DNA of 64,000 nt, taken from positions 280,433 to 344,432 of the forward strand of contig NZ_SMCR01000002.1 of the NCBI RefSeq assembly GCF_004343195.1, read 5' to 3'. Below, one piece after another: positions 11,499-20,786 of this stretch. The notes under the pieces were generated by a model. It was not told where the DNA came from, made no database searches, and saw only the letters and a program-made list of their open reading frames with translations. Origin of the DNA: Biostraticola tofi. GTDB taxonomy: Bacteria > Pseudomonadota > Gammaproteobacteria > Enterobacterales > Enterobacteriaceae. A program made the position numbers and the translations under genes. Position 1 is the stretch's first letter. Each line of letters opens with the position of its first letter.

Positions 11499-11600
11499 AT
11501 GCATAAAATCCGTAATATATATCGACTTGCTTTCTTTTATTTTTGGTCAAGTGAAGTTTATCTAATTGCAATAAAGTATAAAGCAAATGTGTTTTTATAG
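11499..11600 (+). CDS. Candidate 33-residue small protein with strong ribosome site
   Basis: An ATG follows AGGAGGGG by five T bases, an unusually good Shine-Dalgarno in otherwise AT-rich spacer DNA. The predicted peptide begins MHKIRNIYRLAFFYFW and is basic and aromatic, with a short hydrophobic middle. It lies between the peptide importer and the TonB-dependent receptor. It could be a leader peptide, a small membrane protein or a chance frame. No family is recognised. Confidence 0.35.
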   Translation: MHKIRNIYRLAFFYFWSSEVYLIAIKYKANVFL

Positions 11601-11755
11601 TTTCTCTATAAAAAAATTGAGTCTTATACTCCGCTTTCCAGGGGATTTATTCTCTATTGATATTATCACGCCCATGCAAGGACTGCAGTTAAGTCTGAGT
11701 AAAGTTAATGTAAATGCCTGATTTACGTCTGGAGGGAGAGGCTTGTCCTTACTAA

Positions 11756-14536
11756 ATGAAAATGAAAATAAAAACGAATAAGTTAATTAAACGGCGGAGC
11801 GCGCTATTGCCTATTGCGCTGCTGGCGTTTCCGCTGTCTATATACGCGGCTGACGATTATATCGCGCCCGCCTCTGAGGATATCGCGCCCGCGGCAGATG
11901 AAGCCATTGCGCCAGCGGCCAGCGGTGTGAGCGATGCGGCGGTTGCCCCGTCCAATACCGGTAACGGTACGGCTGGGAATAACAGCGGCAGCCTGCCTGA
12001 GCAAGATCTAGGCAAAATCACCGTGACCGGTTCGCGTATACCGCGCGCGCAAACCGAAGGACCGTCGCCGGTCACGGTGATTACCGGTGAAGAGATGGCG
12101 GCCCGAGGCTATCGTAATGTGTATGATGCGCTGGCCACCCAGACGCAAAATACCGGGATGACCCAGGGCGAGGATTTCGGTAATACCTGGCAACCCGCCG
12201 CCAACAGTATCAGTCTTAAGGGGCTGGGGCCGAACCATACGCTGGTGCTGGTGAACGGTCGTCGCCTGGCCGATTATCCCAACGCTTACGAGGGTAATGT
12301 CAACTTCACCAATCTGGCTAATATTCCCAGTGTCATTATTGATCGGATTGAAATATTAAGCAGTGGTGCATCGGCTATCTATGGTTCAGACGCCATCGCC
12401 GGGGTAGTAAATATTATTCTGAAGGACAAAGCGCAGGGGATTGATGTCAATTTGCGCGGCGGTACCTCTGAGCACGGCGGCGGCGGCAACCAGCGCCTGC
12501 AAATCAGCGGCGGCGGCAGTTGGGATAAATTCGATGGATTCTTCGGCTTCGAGGCATTGAAGCGTGAACCTATCTGGGGCAACCAGCGTGGCTTTATGGA
12601 CAGTTATACCGATGGCAGCACCGTGGGTTCACGGCGCAATTTAGTCACCGGGGAATATCTTTCACCGGGTTGCCAGGGGTATCAGGGCATTTTTGGCGGC
12701 CATTTAGCCAATCAAAACGGCCGATGCACCACCGACCAGAATTATAATAATTACTGGACGGTGCAGTCGCAGAAAGAAAACTATGATGGCTATGCCAGCG
12801 GAACCTATCATATCAATGACCGGGCGAAATTGTTCGCCAACGTCTTATTTGGTTTTGACCACACTCAAAATAATACCCGTGGCCCGAGCTTTACCTCACC
12901 TGATTTCTATAACGCCAAAACCGGGAATATAGAGCGCTGGCAGCGTTATTTTTCGCCAGAAGAAATCGGCGGCCGTGAGAGCAATAATAGCTTATGGAGT
13001 GAAAGAACCTGGACCGGCACTATTGGTTATGGCGATAGCTTCGGCGACAGTACCTGGGATTATGAAGTGGCGTACACCCGTTCGGAATATACCAGCGAGC
13101 GAAACACGCACTATACGCCATTAAGCGGTATTAAAGATTTTTACCTTGGCCAGCAATTGGGCGAGCAGGACGGTTATCCGGTGTACTCCCCGGATGAGTC
13201 CCGTTTCGACCGCCCGCTGACCAAAGAAGAATGGGCTCGCTATAACGGCGTGTTAAGACAGAAAAGCAAGTCTATGTCGCAGACCTACAGTTTCACCACC
13301 AACGGCGAACTGTTCAGCCTGCCGGCCGGGCCGCTCAGTTTTGCCGGCGTGGCTGAATTCGGCACACAGTCCTATTCGGTTAAACCTGACAAGCGGTTAA
13401 ACGACGGGACATTCTACAATACTACGCCGGGATCCTATGCTGGCGGCAGTCGTGATCGTTACGCGATAGGCGGCGAATTCAGTATTCCCGTGACCGATAC
13501 ACTGCTGGCCTCGCTGGCCGGACGCTGGGACCAATATAAGTTCAGCGGCCGTTCCGAAGAAGATGTTACCTATAACACCGGCCTGGAATGGCGCCCGGTG
13601 AAAAGCCTGCTGGTACGCGGCAACTATAGCACCAGTTTCCGTGCGCCTGACCTGAACTACCTCTATCAGGCGGACAGCAATGGCTACTACCCTTCGCAAA
13701 TCGACTACTACGGCTGTTCCCAGGGCGTAGACGATGCCTGTAAATCGGGGCGCGTCGATTACGTGCAGAGCGGCACATCGGATCTGAAATCGGAACGCGG
13801 CAAATCGTGGAGTTATGGGCTGGTGTGGTCTCCCACCAACAGTGTCGATTTTTCAGCTGACTTCTGGCGCGTAGAGATTGACGATTTGCTCACCACGGTT
13901 GATGCGAACCGTTTATTGCGTGATGAATACCAGTGCCGCAGCAGCGGTGACAGCAGCTCTTATTGCCAGGGCGTGCTGGCGCGGGTGCAGCGCAATGGCG
14001 CCAACAGCACCATCGATCCGAACAAGCTGAACCGAGTACGCATCAATGCCATCAACGCCGCCAGCGAACGCGCCAGTGGCCTGGACTTCAAAACCAACGC
14101 GCGTTGGGATGCCGGCAACTGGGGCGAATTCAGTTCCTCACTGGGCTACTCACTGGTGCTGTCCCATTACTACCAGGAATCCGACGATGCCCCGGCTATC
14201 AATCGGCGGGATGATTACAGCCAATCCTGGGACTGGCGCAGCAAAATCAACGGCAGTTTGACCTGGAACTATCAGGATGTGACTTCGACGTTATTCGTCA
14301 ACCGCTATGGCAGCGTAGCCAATGCCGCAGGCACCGGACGTCTGACCCCCTGGGCGGTGTTTAACGCCAGTGTTCAGTATCAGTTGACCAAGCAGGCCAC
14401 GGTCGGTCTGACGGTCAATAACCTGCTGGATAAAGTCAAAAAGGACGACTCTGCCGGCTGGCCATACTATCCGACAGGCAATTACGACCCTTATGGCCGT
14501 ATGTGGTGGCTTGACTTCAACTACCACTTTGGCTGA
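11756..14536 (+). CDS. TonB-dependent outer-membrane receptor
   Basis: A 926-residue receptor. Residues 1-31 form a signal peptide, followed by an Ala/Pro/Glu-rich linker with repeated IAPA units. A TonB-box-like KITVTGSR lies at about 88-95. The plug domain holds PSPVTVITGEEMAARGYRNV, LVLVNGRRLADYP and IEILSSGASAIYGSDAIAGVVNI. A long beta-barrel ends in the aromatic residue pattern DFNYHFG. Barrel loops contain paired cysteines. This is the oligo-ligand receptor class seen in Xanthomonas-type receptors, with no siderophore-specific sequence visible. It is followed directly by its own tonB, exbB and exbD, and flanked by two peptide ABC importers, so a peptide-like ligand is inferred. Confidence 0.9.
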   Translation: MKMKIKTNKLIKRRSALLPIALLAFPLSIYAADDYIAPASEDIAPAADEAIAPAASGVSDAAVAPSNTGNGTAGNNSGSLPEQDLGKITVTGSRIPRAQTEGPSPVTVITGEEMAARGYRNVYDALATQTQNTGMTQGEDFGNTWQPAANSISLKGLGPNHTLVLVNGRRLADYPNAYEGNVNFTNLANIPSVIIDRIEILSSGASAIYGSDAIAGVVNIILKDKAQGIDVNLRGGTSEHGGGGNQRLQISGGGSWDKFDGFFGFEALKREPIWGNQRGFMDSYTDGSTVGSRRNLVTGEYLSPGCQGYQGIFGGHLANQNGRCTTDQNYNNYWTVQSQKENYDGYASGTYHINDRAKLFANVLFGFDHTQNNTRGPSFTSPDFYNAKTGNIERWQRYFSPEEIGGRESNNSLWSERTWTGTIGYGDSFGDSTWDYEVAYTRSEYTSERNTHYTPLSGIKDFYLGQQLGEQDGYPVYSPDESRFDRPLTKEEWARYNGVLRQKSKSMSQTYSFTTNGELFSLPAGPLSFAGVAEFGTQSYSVKPDKRLNDGTFYNTTPGSYAGGSRDRYAIGGEFSIPVTDTLLASLAGRWDQYKFSGRSEEDVTYNTGLEWRPVKSLLVRGNYSTSFRAPDLNYLYQADSNGYYPSQIDYYGCSQGVDDACKSGRVDYVQSGTSDLKSERGKSWSYGLVWSPTNSVDFSADFWRVEIDDLLTTVDANRLLRDEYQCRSSGDSSSYCQGVLARVQRNGANSTIDPNKLNRVRINAINAASERASGLDFKTNARWDAGNWGEFSSSLGYSLVLSHYYQESDDAPAINRRDDYSQSWDWRSKINGSLTWNYQDVTSTLFVNRYGSVANAAGTGRLTPWAVFNASVQYQLTKQATVGLTVNNLLDKVKKDDSAGWPYYPTGNYDPYGRMWWLDFNYHFG

Positions 14537-14630
14537 TGGAGCATTGGTTTGAGCGCTGCGTGCAGCCGACTGTTCCGATGGGCGGTGCGCGCGGCCCTTT
14601 CCACACGATAGATTCAAAGATGAAGCGCTA

Positions 14631-15410
14631 ATGACCTATTTGGAAATTCAGTCTCAGCCGAGTCATATTTCACGGCCGGAGGTGGCCCTACTGTCCGCCA
14701 TCGCCTTGCTGCTGCATGGCGTGCTGTTTTGGCTGCTGGTGGCGCAACCGCCGGTTACCGAGGTCAAGATTCCGACCATGTCGACGGCGGGAAGTGAAAG
14801 CGCGGTGATGGTGGAGCTGTCTGCCGCCGCCCCTGAGCCCGCCCAGCCTACGCCCCCCCCCGAGCCGACGTCGAGTGAGGAGCCGTTGCCTGAGCCGCCT
14901 AAGCCGCAACGGGATGAGGATGCATTAACACCCGCACCGAAGCCGCCAGAGGTGGTGAAAACGCCGCCGGCACCGCCGAAGAAGCCAGCGCCGCAGCCGG
15001 TGAAGCCGAAGCCACAAACCACCGCCCGGGTTGCTCGCAGCGCATCGCAAACCCCATCAGCATCGCCGGCCGCTGCAACGGGTAAACCGAGCGGCAATGC
15101 GCCGTCGGCCGGCCAGGGGCAAAGCATCACGCCTGCCGTCTCCGGCATGCAAAGCCTGGGCAATCCGCCGCCCGACTATCCGCCGTTGGCGCTGCGCCGC
15201 CAGCAGCAGGGAAGCGTGGTGTTACGCATTCTGGTTCTGGAGAATGGTCGCGCCGGCCAGGTGACGGTGACCCGCTCAAGCCGTTCAGAATGGCTGGACC
15301 AGGCTGCGGTCAAGGCGGTACAGCAGTGGCGATTTATTCCGGCAAAACGCGGTTCGGTGGCCATTAAGGGCTATGCCATTCAGACCATCACTTTTACATT
15401 GCCCCGTTAA
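14631..15410 (+). CDS. Dedicated TonB energy transducer
   Basis: A 259-residue TonB-family protein: N-terminal anchor (about 19-38, LLSAIALLLHGVLFWLLVAQ, with the conserved-type His), a Pro/Lys/Glu-rich periplasmic rigid segment (about 65-140), and a C-terminal TonB domain (about 175-259, DYPPLALRRQQQGSVVLRILV and WRFIPA). It transmits proton-motive-force energy to the adjacent receptor. A run of nine C bases at 14853-14861 lies inside the proline-rich region and is prone to slippage. Confidence 0.9.
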   Translation: MTYLEIQSQPSHISRPEVALLSAIALLLHGVLFWLLVAQPPVTEVKIPTMSTAGSESAVMVELSAAAPEPAQPTPPPEPTSSEEPLPEPPKPQRDEDALTPAPKPPEVVKTPPAPPKKPAPQPVKPKPQTTARVARSASQTPSASPAAATGKPSGNAPSAGQGQSITPAVSGMQSLGNPPPDYPPLALRRQQQGSVVLRILVLENGRAGQVTVTRSSRSEWLDQAAVKAVQQWRFIPAKRGSVAIKGYAIQTITFTLPR

Positions 15411-15463
15411 CTGCATCGAATGGGATGCGTCTTGATCATGAGTTATTAATAAGGTTTTGAATT

Positions 15464-16327
15464 ATGCCAGATAACAATATTTTAGCGGCGAATGCCGCCA
15501 CGCTTGAGCAACCCCCCGCCGCTCCCCAGGCTGTGCCGTCCAGCCAGACAGTGGTCGACTCGACCGGCACGGTACCTTTATACGGCGAAAGCCTGCTCGC
15601 CAGCCCATTGAGCGCTTGGGTGGTGCCCAGCGTATTAGGCGTGCTAATCGTATTTTCAATCGCCACCTGGGCATCGCTATTGATCAAAGGCTGGCAATTC
15701 AATCGCTTCACACGACAGAACAAACGCTTCGCCAAGCATTTCTGGGCTGCAGCGGATTTAGCCGCCGGGGAGGCGTTAGCGCATCAAAACCCCAGTTCGC
15801 TGGCCCGGCTGGTGCAAGTGGGCACCGAGGTACTTAGCGGCAATGACGTGAAAGCTACCGGCAACACTCTGAGCCGGCAGATCAATCGGGCCGAACGTGT
15901 GGAGCGTCGTTTGAGCCAGCAAATCCAGCTCGAGCGGCGCGGTCTGGAAAGCGGTCTGGCCTTGCTGGCGAGTATCGGCAGCACCGCGCCGTTTATCGGT
16001 CTGTTCGGCACCGTTTGGGGGATTATGGAAGCCCTGGTGCATATCGGCGCCACCGGCCAAGCCAGTCTGGGCACAGTGGCGGGTCCGATCGGCCATGCAC
16101 TGATCGCCACCGGCATCGGCATCGCCGCCGCCGTACCTGCCGTACTGGTTTACAACTACTTTGTCCGCCGGCTGAAGCTGGCTACCGGTGATTTGGAATT
16201 GTTCGCAGACACCTTTTACAGCCTGGCCCAGGAAAATAATTACACCCTGTCGCAACATGACGAGGACCAGGCCGTGGATTTTCTTGATCCCCAGCACAAC
16301 CCGCGTTTCGTAGGGCAGAAGGCTTAA
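15464..16327 (+). CDS. exbB: ExbB-type TonB motor subunit
   Basis: A 287-residue MotA/TolQ/ExbB protein. It has an N-terminal extension, a first membrane helix (about 50-74), a long cytoplasmic section and two further helices, with the family core IGSTAPFIGLFGTVWGIMEA and TGIGIAAAVPAVL. It forms the pentameric channel of the TonB motor with ExbD. It sits between tonB and the frameshifted exbD. Confidence 0.9.
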   Translation: MPDNNILAANAATLEQPPAAPQAVPSSQTVVDSTGTVPLYGESLLASPLSAWVVPSVLGVLIVFSIATWASLLIKGWQFNRFTRQNKRFAKHFWAAADLAAGEALAHQNPSSLARLVQVGTEVLSGNDVKATGNTLSRQINRAERVERRLSQQIQLERRGLESGLALLASIGSTAPFIGLFGTVWGIMEALVHIGATGQASLGTVAGPIGHALIATGIGIAAAVPAVLVYNYFVRRLKLATGDLELFADTFYSLAQENNYTLSQHDEDQAVDFLDPQHNPRFVGQKA

Positions 16328-16353
16328 CCTTTATCCTTAATCAGGTGATTATC

Positions 16354-16759
16354 ATGGCGATGTCCAAACATCAGGAAGACGAAGTATTGAGTGAAATGAA
16401 CGTGACGCCTGGTAGATGTCATGCTGGTGCTGCTGGTGGTATTCATCGTTACGGCGCCATTGCTGACCAACGCCATCCCTCTTAAGCTGCCGCAGACCAA
16501 TGCGGTAGCGCCGCCGGACCAAGCCAAGCCGCTGGTAGTGAGTGTGGACAAGCAAGGCAATTACTTCCTGGATACCGAGCCTTTATCTCTGGAGGAGGTC
16601 GGCGCCAGGGTCAGAGAGGCGCATAGCCAGGATCCTGCGCGCGGCGTGCAGTTGCGCGCCGATGAAAATGTGGTTTACGCCAAAGTCGCGCAAGCGATGG
16701 CAGTAATTCAGCAATCGGGCATTACCCGGCTGGCGGTGATGACTGATGCCAAGGGGTAA
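16354..16759 (+). pseudogene. exbD: ExbD with a two-base frameshift
   Basis: The start at 16354 encodes MAMSKHQEDEVLSEMNVTP, the correct ExbD N-terminus, but then leaves the frame. The conserved TPLVDVMLVLL is restored only if two bases (CT) are inserted between 16410 and 16411. The rest, from the internal ATG at 16421 to 16759, is intact and ends in the normal periplasmic domain. The internal start would miss the membrane-embedded Asp needed for proton flow. It is either a real loss of function, rescued perhaps by another ExbD, or a sequencing error. Confidence 0.85.
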
Positions 16760-16826
16760 TCCACGACAGCGGTCAACGCTGGCGCAGCAAACTGTCGTGT
16801 CGCGTTGCAACGTTCTGCGCGGCGAT

Positions 16827-18617
16827 ATGCAAAAGCTGCTGCAAGGCGCGCTGCTATGGACTGCCATGACGGTCGCCCATGCCGGGGTGCCGACGGTGCA
16901 TGGGCTGTCGCTTTATGACCAGCCGGCACTGCCCGCCGATTTCACTCATTTTCCTTATGTGAACCCTGACGCCCCTAAGGGCGGCACCTTGACCCGCTCG
17001 GTAGTGGGCAGTTTCGACTCAACCAATCCGATGATCATCCTCGGCACTGCGGCGCGCGGAATGAGCTATCTGGGCAGTTCGCTGGTGTATGACACTCTAT
17101 TGACCGAAGATGCCGATGAGCCCTTTTCGGGCTATGGTCTGGTGGCCTCGGGGATCCGACTCGACGCCTCCCGGCGCTGGGTAGAATTTGACATCAATCC
17201 GGCGGCGCGTTTCAGCGATGGCCATCCGCTGACGGCCCAGGATGTTAAATTCAGTTTTGAATTGCTGCGCAGCAGCGGGATGCCGCTGTACCGCAGTTAC
17301 TATGCTGATGTCGTCAGCGTGACGCTGCCGCAGCCCAACACTATCCGCTTTGACTTTGCGCCGCACAACTCACGGGAATTGCCGCTGATCCTCGGACAGT
17401 TTCCCATTTTGCCGCAGCATATCTGGCAACGTCGTGAATTTACCAAGCCGACGCTGCAGATCCCGGTCGGCTCGGGCCCATACCGGTTGATAGCCGTCAA
17501 TCCGGGCGCGCGGGTGATTTATCAGAGAAATGAAGATTACTGGGCTCGAGATCTGCCGGTCAATCGCGGCCGTTTTAATCCGCAACGCATTATTTATGAT
17601 TATTACCGCGATGACAGCGTAGCGCTGGAGGCCTTTCTAGCCGGGCAGGTAGATTACCGGCTGGAAAGCTCAGCTGCTCGATGGGAAAACGATTATCGGG
17701 GGCCGGCAATGCAGTCCGGCGCCATCCGTAAGATCACCCTCGCCAGGGGGAATCCGGCTGCGCTCGCCGCCTGGGTTTTGAACCTGCGCCGGCCGTTGTT
17801 TCAGGATCGCCGCTTACGTGAAGCGCTAAACCTGGCATTCGATTTCGACACCATTAATCGATTGTTCTTCTACGGCAGCTATCAGCGCACGGCAAGTTTT
17901 TTCGACGAGTCGGAAATGGCGGCCAGCGCGCTGCCTAGCGGTAAAGAGCGTGAAATTCTGGCTTCGTTGGGGGACAGTATTCCCACGTCAATCATGCATA
18001 CCCCGCTGCCCTCAGACAACATGGCAGACGGACGGCAACGGCTGGCGCAAGCGTTGGAAATCCTGATGACCGCGGGCTATACCCTCCACAAAAACCAACT
18101 GTTCACCCCAGCGGGGCGGCCGGTGAATTTCGAACTGCTGATTTCGGACGGGCGATTGCAGCGGGCAGCGCTGCCCTATTTAAAAAATCTATCCCGTATA
18201 GGCATCCATGCCGGTATCAAGCTTATTGATAATGCGCAGTATCAGGTGCGGCTTCGTCACTATGATTACGACGCGATTTACGACACCTTTGGCCAATCCA
18301 ACAGCCCCGGCAATGAGCAACGTTATTACTGGAAAAGCGAATACGCTGATGTACCGCATAGTCATAATACGCCGGGTATCAGAAATCCGGCGGTGGACAG
18401 CCTGGTAGAAATACTGATCCGTGCCGACAGCCGGGATCTGCTGGTGGCCAGTGCGCGGGCGTTGGATCGGGTGCTGCGGTTTAATCATTATCTCGTGCCG
18501 CTTTATCATGCCAGCGGTATTCATTTCGCGTATTGGCAGCAGGTGAAGATGCCCCGTAAATCCCCGCGTTATGGCATTGATATGGATGCCTGGTGGATTG
18601 ATCCGAATGCTCAGTGA
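16827..18617 (+). CDS. Peptide/microcin-C-type binding protein, YejA-like
   Basis: A 596-residue SBP family 5 protein. The start at 16827 gives a signal peptide (MQKLLQGALLWTAMTVAHA); an upstream ATG at 16746 would add 27 residues overlapping exbD. The mature start HGLSLYDQPALPADFTHFPYVNPDAPKGG (two blocks) with GSFDSTNPMI is the hallmark of the YejA/MppA-like group, as is YDYYRDDSVALEAFLAGQVDYR. YejABEF imports peptides and microcin C. The gene lacks a strong ribosome site, and it follows exbD closely, which suggests one transcript. Confidence 0.85.
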   Translation: MQKLLQGALLWTAMTVAHAGVPTVHGLSLYDQPALPADFTHFPYVNPDAPKGGTLTRSVVGSFDSTNPMIILGTAARGMSYLGSSLVYDTLLTEDADEPFSGYGLVASGIRLDASRRWVEFDINPAARFSDGHPLTAQDVKFSFELLRSSGMPLYRSYYADVVSVTLPQPNTIRFDFAPHNSRELPLILGQFPILPQHIWQRREFTKPTLQIPVGSGPYRLIAVNPGARVIYQRNEDYWARDLPVNRGRFNPQRIIYDYYRDDSVALEAFLAGQVDYRLESSAARWENDYRGPAMQSGAIRKITLARGNPAALAAWVLNLRRPLFQDRRLREALNLAFDFDTINRLFFYGSYQRTASFFDESEMAASALPSGKEREILASLGDSIPTSIMHTPLPSDNMADGRQRLAQALEILMTAGYTLHKNQLFTPAGRPVNFELLISDGRLQRAALPYLKNLSRIGIHAGIKLIDNAQYQVRLRHYDYDAIYDTFGQSNSPGNEQRYYWKSEYADVPHSHNTPGIRNPAVDSLVEILIRADSRDLLVASARALDRVLRFNHYLVPLYHASGIHFAYWQQVKMPRKSPRYGIDMDAWWIDPNAQ

Positions 18618-18641
18618 ATACAAGCATCATGAGGATTTGAC

Positions 18642-19706
18642 ATGCTGGCTTATCTCGGCAAACGAATAGCATTAATCATACCGACGTTATTAGGCATCCT
18701 ATTGCTTAATTTTATTATTGTACAAACTGCTCCCGGGGGGCCGGTTGAGCAGATGATGAATAAAATAAATGCGCTGGGAGAAGAGCGCAGCATGCTAGGG
18801 GGGAGCTCGGATGTTATCGTTCAGGGAGCTAGGCCGAAAAATGCCCTGTTTGATGAGCAATTTATCACTCAGCTCAATCACCAATTCGGCTTTGATAAAC
18901 CGCTATGGCAACGGTTCATCATCATGGTGAAGGATTATTCAACCTTTAATTTTGGCGACAGTTTTTTTCGCGGCGCCAGCGTAGGCCAGTTGCTGGTAGC
19001 CCGTTTGCCGGTCACGCTTTCGTTAGGGTTATGGACCATGCTGCTGATGTACCTGATTTCGATTCCTCTTGGCATTGCGAAAGCGATGCGGCATGGTTCC
19101 CGCTTCGATAGCTGGACGTCGAGCCTTATTATCGTAGGCTACGCGGTACCAGGCTTTCTGTTCGCCTCATTACTGATAGTGTTCTTTGCCGGCGGCCAGT
19201 ATTTTCATTGGTTCCCTCTGCGCGGGCTGACCTCGGCCAATTATGAATCCCTTGCCACCTTCGGGAAGATAAAAGATTATTTTCACCATATCACTTTACC
19301 GGTATTGGCAAATACCATCGGCAGCTTTGCCACGCTCACCCTGTTGACCAAAAACAGTTTTCTGGATGAGATCCATCGGCAATATGTACTCACGGCGCGC
19401 GCCAAAGGCGCAAACTGGCGACAAGTGCTTTATGGCCATGTATTTCGCAACGCGATGCTGATAGTTATCGCCGGCTTACCGGGGTCGCTTATCGGTATTT
19501 TTCTGACCAGCTCGTTGCTTATTGAATATATGTTTTCACTTGATGGTCTGGGTCTGCTGGGTTATGAATCCCTATTAACGCGTGATTATCCGGTTATTTT
19601 CGGCACACTCTTTTTATTTACCCTGATACATCTGGTGGTGAAAATTCTTAGTGATTTGGTTTATCTGTGGGTAGACCCGCGAATCACTTTTGAGAGCCAC
19701 TCATAA
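18642..19706 (+). CDS. Peptide ABC transporter permease, YejB-like
   Basis: A 354-residue permease of the YejB type: N-terminal LGKRIALIIPTLLGILLLNFIIVQ, the APGGPVEQM segment, a periplasmic insertion and an EAA loop (TARAKGANWRQVLYGHVFRNAML, about 250-272). Its stop overlaps the next start by one base (TAATG). Confidence 0.9.
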   Translation: MLAYLGKRIALIIPTLLGILLLNFIIVQTAPGGPVEQMMNKINALGEERSMLGGSSDVIVQGARPKNALFDEQFITQLNHQFGFDKPLWQRFIIMVKDYSTFNFGDSFFRGASVGQLLVARLPVTLSLGLWTMLLMYLISIPLGIAKAMRHGSRFDSWTSSLIIVGYAVPGFLFASLLIVFFAGGQYFHWFPLRGLTSANYESLATFGKIKDYFHHITLPVLANTIGSFATLTLLTKNSFLDEIHRQYVLTARAKGANWRQVLYGHVFRNAMLIVIAGLPGSLIGIFLTSSLLIEYMFSLDGLGLLGYESLLTRDYPVIFGTLFLFTLIHLVVKILSDLVYLWVDPRITFESHS

Positions 19707-20764
19707 TGACCGATTCAGCACTGGAACAGAAAAGCCGGATTTTTTCACCGCTGGCGCAGCGCAGGCTGGCCGTCTTTCTGGCGAAGAGAAAAGTCGTCGT
19801 GGCGTTGGTTTTGTGGGTCATTCTATTGGTGTTGAGCTTAAGCGCGGGGGTATTGGCGACCGATAAACCCTGGCTGATCCGTTATCAGGGACAGTATTTC
19901 TTCCCCCTGTTAAAAGAGTATCCCGAAACCACCTTCGGCGGTTTTTTGCCTACTACCACCGATTACAGCGATCCCGCTGTGGCGCAATTGATTTTGGCTG
20001 AGGGGACGTGGTGGCGATCGCCCATTCCCTGGCGCTGGGATACGCTGGATATCGCCTCGCCAACCAGCGTGCCGGCGCTGCCGTCATGGCGCCACTGGCT
20101 GGGAACCGATGATCAGGGACGTGACGTCCTAGCCCGGGTTATCTATGGCATGCGTACCTCTTTGCTATTCGCCTTCGCAGTCAGCTTCGGTGGGTTATTC
20201 ATTGGGGTAATTATTGGCGGCATTCAAGGATACTTTGGCGGGCGCGTCGATCTCTTCGGCCAACGGCTGATTGAAATTTGGGCCGGCATGCCGGTGCTGT
20301 TTCTATTAATGTTGCTATCAAGCGTGGTGACGCCGAGCATTGGCTGGCTGACGTTAATCATGCTGCTGTTCTCATGGATAGGCTTAGTGGACGTGGTGCG
20401 GGCTGAGTTTTTACGCACGCGCAATCTGGACTATATCACCGCTGCCATTCTGATGGGGCTGCCCAAGCGGGTGGTTATGCTCAGGCACATCTTGCCGAAT
20501 GCGATGATAGCGACCCTGACCTATCTGCCTTTTACCTTCACTGGCGCTATCACCACGCTGACATCGCTGGATTTTCTAGGCTTCGGTTTACCGCCGGGCG
20601 CCGCATCTCTGGGAGAACTTGTCAGCCAGGCCCGCAATAACCCCCAGGCGCCGTGGTTGGCAATCACCGCCTTTGCCTCGCTGACGCTGCTGCTGTCATT
20701 GATGGTTTTTATTGGTGAGGGGGTGCGCGATGCCTTCGATCCTCGTTTTGAACCGTCCCACTAA
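19706..20764 (+). CDS. Peptide ABC transporter permease, YejE-like
   Basis: A 352-residue permease. It carries the long periplasmic loop after TM1 that is typical of YejE, with IRYQGQYFFPLLKEYPETTFGG, then HWLGTDDQGRDVLARVIYGMRTSLLF (two short blocks) and an EAA loop (TAAILMGLPKRVVMLRHILPN). It partners with the preceding YejB-like permease. Confidence 0.9.
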   Translation: MTDSALEQKSRIFSPLAQRRLAVFLAKRKVVVALVLWVILLVLSLSAGVLATDKPWLIRYQGQYFFPLLKEYPETTFGGFLPTTTDYSDPAVAQLILAEGTWWRSPIPWRWDTLDIASPTSVPALPSWRHWLGTDDQGRDVLARVIYGMRTSLLFAFAVSFGGLFIGVIIGGIQGYFGGRVDLFGQRLIEIWAGMPVLFLLMLLSSVVTPSIGWLTLIMLLFSWIGLVDVVRAEFLRTRNLDYITAAILMGLPKRVVMLRHILPNAMIATLTYLPFTFTGAITTLTSLDFLGFGLPPGAASLGELVSQARNNPQAPWLAITAFASLTLLLSLMVFIGEGVRDAFDPRFEPSH

Positions 20765-20786
20765 CCGATGAGGATCGAGGGAAAAC

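Noticed and set aside
14663..15163. Antisense Gly-rich frame opposite tonB
   Set aside because: It is the reverse of the proline-rich tonB region; Gly richness comes from complementing Pro codons.
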